This document shows, in pieces, positions 9,781-19,116 of a DNA stretch of 64,000 nucleotides. The position numbers and the translations under genes are program-made. Every line of letters starts with the position of its first letter. Position 1 is the stretch's first letter. This DNA is from Canicola haemoglobinophilus (GTDB taxonomy: Bacteria; Pseudomonadota; Gammaproteobacteria; Enterobacterales; Pasteurellaceae). The notes under the pieces are model-generated. The model made no database searches. It worked only from the letters and a program-made list of their open reading frames with translations, and had not been told where the DNA came from. Where the stretch lies: NCBI RefSeq assembly GCF_002015075.1, contig NZ_MUXZ01000005.1, positions 1 through 64,000 on the forward strand, in the 5' to 3' direction.

Positions 9781-9956
9781 ATATAAATAAATTTTTTGAT
9801 GTAAAGCTGATAATCATATTGCTAGGCAAAATGATAATTTAAGACCAAAGCTCTCTATTATTATAGTAATGCGATATAGGCTTTTTATTTTACCGCTCTT
9901 CTATTCTGGGCTATACTGTGCGCCTTCAAGATTGTTGTAAACAGAAGCATTGTAAA

Positions 9957-10649
9957 ATGAAAAAAATTGAGCAGTTATTTGCCAATAACTTCAGTTGGGC
10001 AAATAGAATGAAAGAGGAAAACTCTGAATATTTTAAGGAATTAGCAGAACATCAAACGCCAAGTTATCTATGGATTGGTTGTTCTGATAGCCGTGTTCCT
10101 GCGGAAAAATTGACAAATTTAGGGCCCGGTGAGTTATTTGTGCATAGAAATGTGGGCAATCAAGTTATTCATACTGATTTAAATTGCCTGTCGGTAGTTC
10201 AATATGCCGTTGATGTGTTGAATATTGAGCATATCATTATTTGCGGTCATACCAATTGTGGCGGTATTAAAGCTGCAATGGCTGATCAAGATCTTGGTTT
10301 GATTAATAACTGGTTGCTGCATATTCGTGATATTTGGTTTAAACATAGTCATCTACTAGGAAAATTATCTCCTGAAAAAAGAGCGGATATGTTGACAAGA
10401 ATTAATGTAGCTGAGCAAGTATATAACTTAGGCAGTTCTTCAATTGTGAAGTCAGCTTGGAAAAATGGTAAAAAACTGTCTTTGCACGGCTGGGTTTATG
10501 ATGTTAACGATGGTTTTTTAATTGACCAAGGAGTAATGGCAACAAGCCGCGAAACCTTGGAAATATCTTATCGCGATACAATTGCAAGATTACTCAAATT
10601 AAATGAAGATGAATTGCTCCTAAAACCTCATCAAATAAAGATAGAATAA
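9957..10649 (+). CDS. can: Beta-carbonic anhydrase
   Basis: A cytoplasmic zinc enzyme interconverting CO2 and bicarbonate. I start it at 9957, giving 230 residues (the known H. influenzae enzyme is about 229) and placing the zinc ligands C42 and D44 (CSDSR) at the known positions; HTNCGG supplies His98 and Cys101. W39, R64 and the later Tyr of the non-catalytic bicarbonate site found in the allosteric H. influenzae-type enzyme appear to be present. An earlier in-frame start at 9918 would add 13 residues unlike the family. It provides bicarbonate for carboxylations, including that following PurK just downstream. Confidence 0.95.
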   Translation: MKKIEQLFANNFSWANRMKEENSEYFKELAEHQTPSYLWIGCSDSRVPAEKLTNLGPGELFVHRNVGNQVIHTDLNCLSVVQYAVDVLNIEHIIICGHTNCGGIKAAMADQDLGLINNWLLHIRDIWFKHSHLLGKLSPEKRADMLTRINVAEQVYNLGSSSIVKSAWKNGKKLSLHGWVYDVNDGFLIDQGVMATSRETLEISYRDTIARLLKLNEDELLLKPHQIKIE

Positions 10650-10690
10650 ATAAAATCACACAACATCTTATTAAGTAGAAGGATCATGTC

Positions 10691-11779
10691 ATGATAAACA
10701 GCACTTTATATCCTACAGTTTATGTTTTAGGTAATGGGCAGCTCGGCAGAATGTTGCGTTATGCTGGAGCACCTTTAGATATTCAAGTTGAACCACTTGC
10801 CTTTGATGCGCCAGTATTTGACTTACCTGCAGACAGTATCATTACCGCAGAAATTGAGCGTTGGGAAAAAACACCTCTAACAGAAATGCTAGCCAATCAT
10901 CAGAATTTTATTAATCAGAAAGTGTTTGCTACGACAGCAGATCGCTTAACCCAAAAATCCTTACTCGATGAGTTAAATATCTCGACTTCTCCTTGGCAAC
11001 TGGTAAAAAGTGCGGTGGATTTTTCCAAAATTTTTGCTGAAATTGGCGAGAAGGTTGTCGTAAAACGTCGAATGGGAGGCTATGACGGACGTGGACAATG
11101 GATTGTGAATAAAGATAATCAAGATGTGATTAGTGATGATCTTTTTGGCGAAGTTATCGCTGAGAAATTTATTCCTTTTGATTATGAAATTTCTTTAGTA
11201 GGTGCGAGATTTAAAAATGGAGAAACGCGTTTTTATCCTGTAACCCACAATCTGCAACAAAATGGTATTTTGCGTTACAGTGTCATGAATGTAAATTTTC
11301 CACAGCAATCCACTCAGCAAAAGCAAGCAGAAGCGATGCTCGCTAAAATTATGGATAAATTGAATTATGTTGGTGTGATGGCAATGGAATGTTTTGTTGT
11401 AGAAGATCTGTTACTGGTCAATGAATTAGCGCCAAGGGTTCATAATAGCGGACATTGGACGCAGTTAGGTTGCTCTATCAGTCAATTTGAATTGCATCTT
11501 CGTGCCTTATTAGATTTGCCAACGCCAGAATTACAAGTCGCTATGCCCTCAGTGATGATAAATTTAATAGGTACAGCGCATAATCCGCAATGGCTTAATT
11601 TGCCATTTGCACAATTACATTGGTATGGCAAAGAAGTGCGAGCAGGTCGCAAAGTTGGGCATATCAATTTGACCCATCCAGATACCGCACTTTTAAGAGA
11701 GAATTTGCAAAAATTACGCTCTACATTACCTCAAGATTATCAATCTGGTTTAGACTGGACATTAGAAAAATTGAAATAA
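10691..11779 (+). CDS. purK: N5-carboxyaminoimidazole ribonucleotide synthetase
   Basis: An ATP-grasp enzyme of 362 residues that carboxylates AIR on N5 with ATP and bicarbonate in purine synthesis. It has an N-terminal nucleotide-binding fold (VLGNGQLGRML), a central ATP-grasp region (VVKRRMGGYDGRGQW) and a C-terminal domain with NELAPRVHNSGHWT. Its partner purE is at 52918, far away, whereas the two are usually adjacent. The carbonic anhydrase immediately upstream could supply the bicarbonate. RBS AGAAGG precedes the ATG; an upstream ATG at 10686 meets a stop at once. One uptake signal is internal and one is near the end. Confidence 0.95.
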   Translation: MINSTLYPTVYVLGNGQLGRMLRYAGAPLDIQVEPLAFDAPVFDLPADSIITAEIERWEKTPLTEMLANHQNFINQKVFATTADRLTQKSLLDELNISTSPWQLVKSAVDFSKIFAEIGEKVVVKRRMGGYDGRGQWIVNKDNQDVISDDLFGEVIAEKFIPFDYEISLVGARFKNGETRFYPVTHNLQQNGILRYSVMNVNFPQQSTQQKQAEAMLAKIMDKLNYVGVMAMECFVVEDLLLVNELAPRVHNSGHWTQLGCSISQFELHLRALLDLPTPELQVAMPSVMINLIGTAHNPQWLNLPFAQLHWYGKEVRAGRKVGHINLTHPDTALLRENLQKLRSTLPQDYQSGLDWTLEKLK

Positions 11780-11923
11780 TCTAATAAAAAAAGAGATTTT
11801 TAATATTTTTTATAAAATAAAAATCAAATAGTTAAATTTAACTTAAGCAAGCACTTGCAAAAACTGTTTTTTATCAGTATAAAGAAACCCATTCAAACAC
11901 AACTATTTATTGAGGAAATGATT

Positions 11924-13114
11924 ATGTTCGAGAATATTAATGCAGCACCAGCGGATCCAATTTTAGGTTTAGGGGAAGCTTTTAAAGCTGAAACTCGTGC
12001 CAATAAAGTTAACTTAGGTATTGGCGTTTATAAAGATGCTCAGGGTAATACGCCTATTGTGAAAGCCGTTAAAGAAGCTGAAAAACGTTTATTTGATTTA
12101 GAAACCAGCAAAAACTATTTAACTATTGATGGTGTTGCTGAATTTAACGAATATACAAAAGAATTATTATTTGGTGCAGACTCTGAAATTGTTAAGCAAG
12201 GACGTGCTAAAACAGTACAAAGTTTAGGTGGAACAGGCGCATTGCGCATTGCGGCTGAATTCATTAAACGTCAAACCAAATCTCAAAATGTTTGGATTAG
12301 CACTCCAACATGGCCAAATCATAATGCAATTTTTAATGCAGTTGGCATGACAATTCGTGAATACCGTTATTATGATGCAGAAAAAAAAGCATTAGATTGG
12401 GATAATTTAATTGCTGATTTAAGCAATGCTGGCGAAGGTGATGTCGTGTTATTACATGGTTGCTGCCATAACCCAACAGGAATTGACCCAACACCAGAAC
12501 AATGGAAAACATTAGCTGAAATGTCAGAAAAAAATGGTTGGTTACCGCTCTTTGACTTTGCTTATCAAGGTTTTGCTAATGGTTTAGAAGAAGATGCTAT
12601 TGGTTTACGTACTTTCGCACAAAATCATAAAGAATTATTAGTGGCAAGTTCTTATTCTAAAAACTTTGGTTTATATAATGAGCGTGTGGGTGCCTTTACT
12701 TTAGTCGCGGAAACAGCAGAAATTGCAGCAACAGCATTAACCCAAGTTAAATCTATCATTCGTACCCTCTACTCTAACCCAGCCTCTCACGGTGCGGCAA
12801 CAGTATCTATCATTCTTGGCGATCAAGAATTACGTCAACAATGGGAAGCAGAACTTACCGAAATGCGCAACCGTATTAAGCAAATGCGTCATCAATTTGT
12901 TGAGTTATTAAAAGAATATGGTGCGGAGCAAGACTTTAGTTTCATCATTGAACAAAATGGTATGTTCTCTTTCAGTGGTTTAAGTCCCGAACAAGTAGAC
13001 CGCTTAAAAGAAGAATTTGCGATTTATGCCGTGCGTTCAGGACGAATTAATTTGGCTGGTGTAACAGAAGATAATATTCGTTATTTATGTGAAAGTATTG
13101 TTAAAGTCCTATAA
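11924..13114 (+). CDS. aspC: Aspartate aminotransferase
   Basis: A PLP-dependent class I aminotransferase making aspartate from oxaloacetate and glutamate; it can also act on aromatic keto acids. I place the start at 11924 (MFENINAAPADPILGL), behind TGAGGAAATG, giving 396 residues, the family length. The earlier in-frame ATG at 11855 adds 23 unrelated residues. The PLP lysine is K246 in SYSKNFGLYNERVG, as in E. coli AspC. It follows purK in the same direction but is separated by about 140 bases, so it probably has its own promoter. A strong terminator follows. Confidence 0.96.
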   Translation: MFENINAAPADPILGLGEAFKAETRANKVNLGIGVYKDAQGNTPIVKAVKEAEKRLFDLETSKNYLTIDGVAEFNEYTKELLFGADSEIVKQGRAKTVQSLGGTGALRIAAEFIKRQTKSQNVWISTPTWPNHNAIFNAVGMTIREYRYYDAEKKALDWDNLIADLSNAGEGDVVLLHGCCHNPTGIDPTPEQWKTLAEMSEKNGWLPLFDFAYQGFANGLEEDAIGLRTFAQNHKELLVASSYSKNFGLYNERVGAFTLVAETAEIAATALTQVKSIIRTLYSNPASHGAATVSIILGDQELRQQWEAELTEMRNRIKQMRHQFVELLKEYGAEQDFSFIIEQNGMFSFSGLSPEQVDRLKEEFAIYAVRSGRINLAGVTEDNIRYLCESIVKVL

Positions 13115-13144
13115 AGTAATCTAACCGTATTTGTAAAGTTAAGT

Positions 13145-13176
13145 AAAGAAGGGGTCAATTATTTGATCCCTTCTTT
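13145..13176 (+). terminator. Terminator of aspC
   Basis: AGAAGGGGTCAA pairs with TTGATCCCTTCT (one G-U) around a short loop, followed by TTTTA. Confidence 0.8.
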
Positions 13177-13249
13177 TAAGAAGTATAAAATCCCCTCCCA
13201 CATGACGCTTTCTATTAATCATCTAATTTACATTTATTTTAGAGTCACT

Positions 13250-13735
13250 ATGAAATTAAAACTTACCATTTCTCTTCTTTCGATAGTAGGTATGTCCGCC
13301 TGCTCAACATAAACAATTGTGGAAAATAGAAGTTGTGATCGATATGAAGATTTCCCATGGTATAAAACATGGAGTCAAAATTGCTCTTCTGCTGATAACT
13401 CTAATAGTAATTCATCAGAATATTCAAGTTTGAGAGAAACAACTAGCTCAGCAAATGACATCTCTAGTTCAGAGAATAGAGATGGTGTAACCGCAGGTCT
13501 AGGTGCTGGCACTTCTGGTTCAGGTGCTGGTGATGAAAACGGTGGTTCAACAGTAGGTACCCCTAATGCCGAGAATAATAATGCGACAAGCACTGATACA
13601 ACAGGTGGCCCAACAAACTCAGGAGATAATGGTACAGAAAGCAATCCAAATACAGAGACTGATGTTAATACTGGCGACGACAATAGTGAGGGAGATGGGG
13701 AAGATGGGGAAGATGGTCTTTGGCAGGATCTTTGA
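13250..13735 (+). pseudogene. Acidic Ser/Gly/Asn-rich lipoprotein interrupted by a stop codon
   Basis: An ATG at 13250 opens a lipoprotein signal peptide ending in GMSACST, then meets TAA at 13310-13312. The same frame continues with no further stop to 13735 (TIVENRSCDRYEDFPWYKTWSQNC..., then a low-complexity acidic tail rich in S, T, N, G, D and E ending GEDGLWQDL). The continuity of frame implies one gene of about 161 residues with a nonsense change at codon 21. A GTG at 13319 could start a cytoplasmic fragment but would lack export. I do not recognise the family; the tail looks like a surface-exposed disordered region. Terminators bound the gene on both sides. Confidence 0.7.
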
Positions 13736-13815
13736 TCCTATAATTGTTTTTAAAAACTGAGTTATAGCAAATATCTATCAATCAGATTTTACAACTATTT
13801 TCCATTACCCAGACT

Positions 13816-13853
13816 AAAAATGCCTTTAATGGATTTTCATTAAAGGCATTTTT
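13816..13853. terminator. Bidirectional terminator
   Basis: A 16-bp perfect stem (13816-13831 with 13838-13853) with A and T flanks lies between the lipoprotein remnant and the convergent galE. Confidence 0.9.
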
Positions 13854-13874
13854 ATTTTAAGTTAAGCTCATAAA

Positions 13875-14891
13875 CTAAGACTTATAACCATTCGGATTAT
13901 TTTTTTGCCAATTCCAAGTATCTTTCATCATTTGAGTTAAATCTCGTTCTGTTTTCCAGCCTAGTTTTTCCAGGGCTTTTTGTGGATTGGAATAGCAAGT
14001 GGCAATATCACCCGGACGACGAGCCACAAGTTTATAAGGCACTTTAATATCATTTGCGGTTTCAAAAGCATTTACCATATCTAATACAGAATAGCCTGTA
14101 CCTGTGCCTAGATTATAAACATGGTAACCTTGATCATTTTGATGTTTTTCCAAGGCTTTTAAATGCCCAATGGCTAAATCAACTACATGAATATAATCAC
14201 GAACTCCCGTTCCATCATGAGTATCATAATCGCTACCAAAAACAGAAAGTTGTGGTAATTTACCTACTGCCACTTGGCTAATATATGGCAATAAATTATT
14301 TGGAATACCATTAGGATCTTCACCAATTAACCCACTTTCATGCGCACCAACTGGATTAAAATAACGCAAAATAACAACGCTCAATTGCGGATTTGCATTA
14401 ACCGCATCTTGTAAAATACGTTCAACCATAAATTTAGACGTACCATAAGGATTGGTTGTACCACCAACTTTGCAATCTTCAGTGATTGGAATAATTTCAG
14501 GATCGCCATAAACCGTTGCGGATGAACTAAAAACTAAGTTATATACGCCAGCTTTTAGCATTTCTTCCAATAAAGTAATTGAGCCTGTTACATTGTTTTG
14601 ATAATAATGTAGTGGCTTTTGTACGCTTTCCCCTACTGCTTTCAAACCAGCAAAATGAATTACTGCGTCGATTTTATGCTGTGAGAAGATACGTTGTAAC
14701 ATTGCACGATCTAAAATATCGCCTTGATAAAAAGTCACTTCCTTGCCTGTAATTTGCTGTACTCGCTGTAATGAAATTTCAGAAGAATTAGATAAATTAT
14801 CTAAAACAACAATTTCAAAATTATGATTAAGTAATTCAACAACCGTATGTGAACCAATGTATCCAGCGCCACCAGTAACTAAAATCGCCAT
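13875..14891 (-). CDS. galE: UDP-glucose 4-epimerase
   Basis: A short-chain dehydrogenase/reductase of 338 residues that interconverts UDP-glucose and UDP-galactose, feeding galactose into lipooligosaccharide. It has the NAD-binding motif TGGAGYIGSHT at the N-terminus, the catalytic SSSATVYG Ser and the YGTSK Tyr/Lys pair. Length equals that of E. coli GalE (338). It is monocistronic here, not in a gal operon. The start follows TAGGAGTAAAAC. Confidence 0.97.
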   Translation of the reverse strand: MAILVTGGAGYIGSHTVVELLNHNFEIVVLDNLSNSSEISLQRVQQITGKEVTFYQGDILDRAMLQRIFSQHKIDAVIHFAGLKAVGESVQKPLHYYQNNVTGSITLLEEMLKAGVYNLVFSSSATVYGDPEIIPITEDCKVGGTTNPYGTSKFMVERILQDAVNANPQLSVVILRYFNPVGAHESGLIGEDPNGIPNNLLPYISQVAVGKLPQLSVFGSDYDTHDGTGVRDYIHVVDLAIGHLKALEKHQNDQGYHVYNLGTGTGYSVLDMVNAFETANDIKVPYKLVARRPGDIATCYSNPQKALEKLGWKTERDLTQMMKDTWNWQKNNPNGYKS

Positions 14892-14964
14892 GTTTTACTC
14901 CTAGATGAAATATGAAAAATAATCGTGGCTTATTCTACACCTATTTTAAAACCTGCTCTAATAA

Positions 14965-15006
14965 AAACCGCACTTTATAGAGTCAGATCAATATAAAGTG
15001 CGGTTT
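14965..15006 (-). terminator. Inverted uptake-signal terminator of ilvIH
   Basis: AAACCGCACTTTATA (14965-14979) pairs exactly with TATAAAGTGCGGTTT (14992-15006), just downstream of ilvH on the minus strand. Confidence 0.8.
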
Positions 15007-15034
15007 AATTTAAAGGAATTTTGAAGGCGCTAAA

Positions 15035-15512
15035 CTACAAACAATTCTTTTCGCCACGAGATAAGCTAATTAAACCTGAGCGAACAATTTCAATAAGCTG
15101 ACTTTCCTCTTTTATGGCATTGATAAAAGCATCAAGTTTGTCTTTAGTACCCACTAATTTTTGTTGTGACATCGACGATTTGCCCACGGAAAATTTCTGC
15201 TAAGCGTTTCAATTCATCACGAGATGAGCCTTGTGCTCGGACTTTAATAAGCATAACTTCTCGCTCAACATGCTCACAATCGCTTAAATTAATCACTTTA
15301 AACACATCAACTAATTTATGTAATTGCTTTTCTATTTGTTCCAACACTTGTTCATCGCCATAGGCTTCGATAGTCATTCTAGATAATGTGGGATCATCTG
15401 TAGGTGCAACTGTTAGACTTTCAATATTAAAAGCTCGTTGTGAAAATAAACCAACAACACGAGATAAAGCGCCCGATTCATTTTCTAATAAAACTGATAA
15501 AATTCTACGCAT
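15035..15512 (-). pseudogene. ilvH: Acetolactate synthase small subunit, frameshifted
   Basis: The regulatory subunit of acetohydroxyacid synthase III; its N-terminal ACT domain binds valine for feedback inhibition. Codons 1-117 are well conserved (MRRILSVLLENESGALSRV...), up to FRGQIVDVT. Then the frame changes: ...TTKISGY stops at 15144. The expected C-terminal domain continues in another frame as LVGTKDKLDAFINAIKEES...SGLISLSRGEK and ends at 15035. The YTVQL-like segment between DVT and LVGT is missing, so several codons were lost together with the frame. A truncated 122-residue ACT-domain product could still be made. It overlaps ilvI by one base (TAATG). Confidence 0.85.
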
Positions 15513-17229
15513 TATGCATTCCCCACTTTAGTTAAAATCATTTCATTCATTGCACCACCACGCACTTGCATTGGATAAACATGTTCGGTTTCATCCACTT
15601 TAATATCCACAAAAACTAATTTGTCCTTAATTGCAAAAGCCTGTGCTAATTTTTCTTCAAGTTCATCTCTTGTATCAATCTTAATTCCTACATGTCCATA
15701 AGCCTCCACAAGTTTGACAAAATCAGGGAGCGAATTCATATAGGATTGGGAATGACGTCCTGAATAAATTAAATCCTGCCATTGTTTAACCATACCTAAG
15801 AAACGGTTATTTAGGCTAATAATCACAACAGGAATACCATATTGCTGCGCAGTAGAGAGTTCTTGAATATTCATTTGAATACTACCATCTCCAGTAACGC
15901 AAACCACTACTGCATCAGGATGAGCAAGTTTTACGCCCAATGCGGCTGGCAAACCAAAGCCCATAGTCCCCAAGCCACCAGAATTGATCCAACGACGTGG
16001 CAAATCAAAAGGATAATGTAAGGCTGCAAACATTTGATGCTGACCTACATCAGAGGCAACATAAGCCTTCCCTTCAGTTAAACGATAAACCGTTTCGATC
16101 ACTTGCTGCTGTTTAATCACATTACTTTGGCGATCAAACTCAAGGCATTTTTTTGCTTTCCATTGATTAATTTGCGCCCACCAATCATCAAGATTAGATT
16201 GTGCATTTGCTAAATCCTCAACTTCTAATAAAGATAAAAACTCGTCTAAAACAAACTCCGCACTTCCTACGATTGGAATTGCAACAGGTACATTTTTAGC
16301 AATCGACGTTGGGTCAATATCAATATGAATAACTTTGGCATTTGGGCAATATTTCGCTAGATTATTTGTTGTACGATCATCAAAGCGAACACCTAATCCC
16401 ACAATTAAATCACTTTCATGCATCGCATTATTTGCTTCATAGGTTCCATGCATACCAAGCATACCTAGACATTGCTTGTCAGTACTTGGAAAAGCACCTA
16501 GTCCCATTAATGACAAAGTGACTGGTAAATTAAGTTTGTGCGCAAGTGCGGTCAGTTTTTCACTACAATTTGCAGTAATCGCTCCTCCACCAACAAATAA
16601 AACTGGCTTTTTGGCAACCAAAATGCTTTTAAAGCTTTTTTGATTTGCCCTTTATGACCTTGGATAGTAGGGTTATAAGAACGCATACTAATATCTTGCG
16701 GATATTCATAAGAGAATTTATTGAGTGGATTCACTACATCTTTAGGAAGATCAATTACCACTGTACCAGGACGCCCCGTCGAAGCGATATAAAAAGCCTT
16801 TTTAATGATTTTAGGAATATCTTCTGTATTTTTTACTAAAAAACTGTGCTTAACCACTGGACGAGAAATGCCTACCATATCACATTCTTGAAAAGCATCA
16901 CTGCCGATTAAATTGGACATCACTTGGCCAGATAAAACAACTAAAGGAATAGAGTCACTATAAGCTGTTGCAATCCCTGTAATTGCATTTGTTGCACTAG
17001 GCCCTGAGGTTACCAAAACACAACCAACTTCGCCTGTAGAACGAGCATAACCATCAGCCATATGCACTGCTGCTTGCTCATGACGAACTAGAATATGCTC
17101 AATACCACCTAGCGTATGAATAGCATCATAAATATCTAATACCGCTCCGCCAGGATAACCAAACACGAATTTAACCCCTTGATCTCTCAAGGATTGCACA
17201 ACCATTTCTGCGCCTGATAATTTTTTCAT
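15512..17229 (-). pseudogene. ilvI: Acetolactate synthase large subunit, frameshifted
   Basis: The catalytic ThDP-dependent subunit that makes acetolactate or acetohydroxybutyrate for valine, leucine and isoleucine. The first part (17229 down to about 16625) holds the PYR domain with FGYPGGAVLDIYDA and the catalytic Glu in RHEQAAVHMADGYAR. The second part holds the FAD and PP domains with the ThDP/Mg motif GDGSIQMNIQEL. They are joined by one missing base near 16620-16625: GCATTTTGG where GCAATTTTGG would give KAILVAKKPVLFVGGG. The reassembled protein is about 572 residues, the full IlvI length. With ilvH also broken, this enzyme is probably lost. Confidence 0.88.
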
Positions 17230-17424
17230 TTTTACCTCTCAAATAACTACATTCTTAGATGTAACTAAATAATTGTTAAACATTTTTTATCTTACTGAAA
17301 ATCAAGATATTATCCACTAAACAATATTAACAATTTTGTTACATTTTAAAATTCAAATAGATATAAATTTCAAAAAATTCAATATTTTTAGTTTTTTATA
17401 AAAAACAAATAGTTAATAAGAAAA

Positions 17425-17447
17425 AAATACGGCATTAAGCCGCATTT
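17425..17447 (-). terminator. Terminator of the NhaC-family gene
   Basis: The minus-strand hairpin AAATGCGGC/GCCGTATTT is followed by a run of T. It separates the transporter from ilvI. Confidence 0.75.
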
Positions 17448-17474
17448 TATAAAATAAAAATATTATTTTTCTAA

Positions 17475-17490
17475 TGTGATAAAGATCACA
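17475..17490. promoter_or_regulatory. Perfect CRP-type palindrome
   Basis: TGTGATAAAGATCACA is an exact CRP half-site pair. It lies directly after the transporter stop and 245 bp upstream of ilvI, but ahead of the terminator at 17425-17447. It could be a distal CRP site for ilvI or merely an 8-bp hairpin at the transporter mRNA end. Confidence 0.5.
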
Positions 17491-17492
17491 TT

Positions 17493-19034
17493 TTATCGTT
17501 TTCTTAAAATCAAAATTAGTACAGCTAAAGTTATAGCGGTAGCAACAAAACCTAGTAATCCTGATAGAGTAAAGCCCACCACTAAATATCCTACAATAGT
17601 AGCTGCTGCTAAGGTTAATGAATAAGGTAACTGTGTTGTTACATGATCCATGTGATCACATTTCGCACCAGTAGAAGACAAAATGGTTGTATCAGAGACT
17701 GGTGAACAATGATCTCCACAAACAGCTCCAGCCATGACAGCAGATAGACAAGGTAGCATTAATTCAGGTGCAGAATTTGCTGCAATTGCAGCTGCAATTG
17801 GTAGCATAATGCCGAATGTTCCCCAGCTAGTTCCTGTTGAAAAAGCCATCACAGCTCCGAGAACAAAAAGTAGAGCTGGTAAAACTTCAACAGGAAGACT
17901 ACCTGATACAAGGCTAGATAAATATGTCCCTGTATGCATATCTTTGACCACAGAATTGATAGTCCACGCAAAGCACAAGATTAGAATCGCACCTGACATC
18001 GACTTCGCTCCTAATCCCCAAGATTTGATATAGTCGTTCAAATTCACTTGACGATCAACTAAAATACAGAGAGTCGCCATAATGACAGATGTCGTACCAC
18101 CGACAACAAGAGAAATGCCAACTGTAGTATTTTCAAATGCGCCTAGCACACTAAATTCTTGACCATCAGCCATTAATGCCTGTCCTCCTGTATACATCAT
18201 CATTACAACAGTTGCCACAATCAATATAACTATAGGTAGAACAAGATTACGCACATGCCCTTTAACACTTGTTTCAGTTTCTGCATCTGTATCTGCTATT
18301 TCTAATGCTAATCTCTCATGTCTAGCCATTGAACCAATATCAAAGGAAAAATAAGCCACAAAGAAAACTAATAAAATAGAGAAAATAGCATAAAAATTCA
18401 TTGAACTCATTGCCATAAATGCCCCAATAGGAGAATAATCTGTAATGGCATAAGTCGCTAATAAGCCTGAAATCAAAGTGATAATGTATGCACCCCAACT
18501 AGAAACAGGCATCATCACACACATAGGCGCTGCGGTAGAATCAAGAATATAAGCTAGCTTTGCACGAGATACGTTGAATTTGTCTGTAACAGGACGAGCT
18601 ATAGCACCAACGGCTAAACTGTGGAAATAATCATCAATAAAAGTAACAAAAACCAATGCAGCAGCCATTAATTTAGCGCCGCGACGCCCCTTAATACGTT
18701 TCTGTGCCCATTCAGCAAAAGCTTGATTGCTCCCAGAAACAGTTAAAAGTGCGGTTAATACGCCAAGCAAAATTAAAAATAGAATGATATTGATAGTATC
18801 CCAAGCAAACGCTATCGAACCATTTTCTTCGACACTATAAATTAAGCCTGAAACATGACCCCACAAATAAGGAATACTATCTAAGACAGAGGTATTCTTG
18901 GTTAGCATTAATGCACCAGTAACAATACCAATACTTAAAGATAAAATAACTCTCCGAGTAACAATAGCTAACAATAAAGCTAAAATAGGCGGAATAACCG
19001 AATAAATAGATGTGGAATAATTTACAAGTTCCAT
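17493..19034 (-). CDS. lysW: NhaC-family antiporter-like transporter, predicted lysine transporter
   Basis: A polytopic inner-membrane protein of 513 residues with about a dozen hydrophobic segments, of the Na+/H+ antiporter NhaC superfamily (FVTFIDDYFHSLAVGAIARPVTD and AVCGDHCSPVSDTTILSS are its core motifs). The leader at 19117-19290 is a lysine riboswitch, and riboswitch-controlled NhaC-type proteins were predicted by comparative genomics to import lysine (LysW). The riboswitch therefore argues for lysine rather than sodium as substrate; this is inference from regulation, not from the protein. The start follows TTAGGAAGAACAAA. The gene is monocistronic, with a terminator at 17425. Confidence 0.8.
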   Translation of the reverse strand: MELVNYSTSIYSVIPPILALLLAIVTRRVILSLSIGIVTGALMLTKNTSVLDSIPYLWGHVSGLIYSVEENGSIAFAWDTINIILFLILLGVLTALLTVSGSNQAFAEWAQKRIKGRRGAKLMAAALVFVTFIDDYFHSLAVGAIARPVTDKFNVSRAKLAYILDSTAAPMCVMMPVSSWGAYIITLISGLLATYAITDYSPIGAFMAMSSMNFYAIFSILLVFFVAYFSFDIGSMARHERLALEIADTDAETETSVKGHVRNLVLPIVILIVATVVMMMYTGGQALMADGQEFSVLGAFENTTVGISLVVGGTTSVIMATLCILVDRQVNLNDYIKSWGLGAKSMSGAILILCFAWTINSVVKDMHTGTYLSSLVSGSLPVEVLPALLFVLGAVMAFSTGTSWGTFGIMLPIAAAIAANSAPELMLPCLSAVMAGAVCGDHCSPVSDTTILSSTGAKCDHMDHVTTQLPYSLTLAAATIVGYLVVGFTLSGLLGFVATAITLAVLILILRKR

Positions 19035-19116
19035 TTTGTTCTTCCTAATATTAAGGGAGAACCACTGAGATTAATATTTTTAGAATTAAAATAAGGCAGG
19101 CAAAACGATACCAACC

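Noticed and set aside
13375..13683. 102-codon antisense frame within the lipoprotein remnant
   Set aside because: Arises from Ser/Thr/Gly-biased codons of the plus strand; Val/Pro/Ser-rich artefact.
13566..13760. Overlapping plus-strand frame in the lipoprotein tail
   Set aside because: Alternative-frame reading of repetitive sequence; no RBS.
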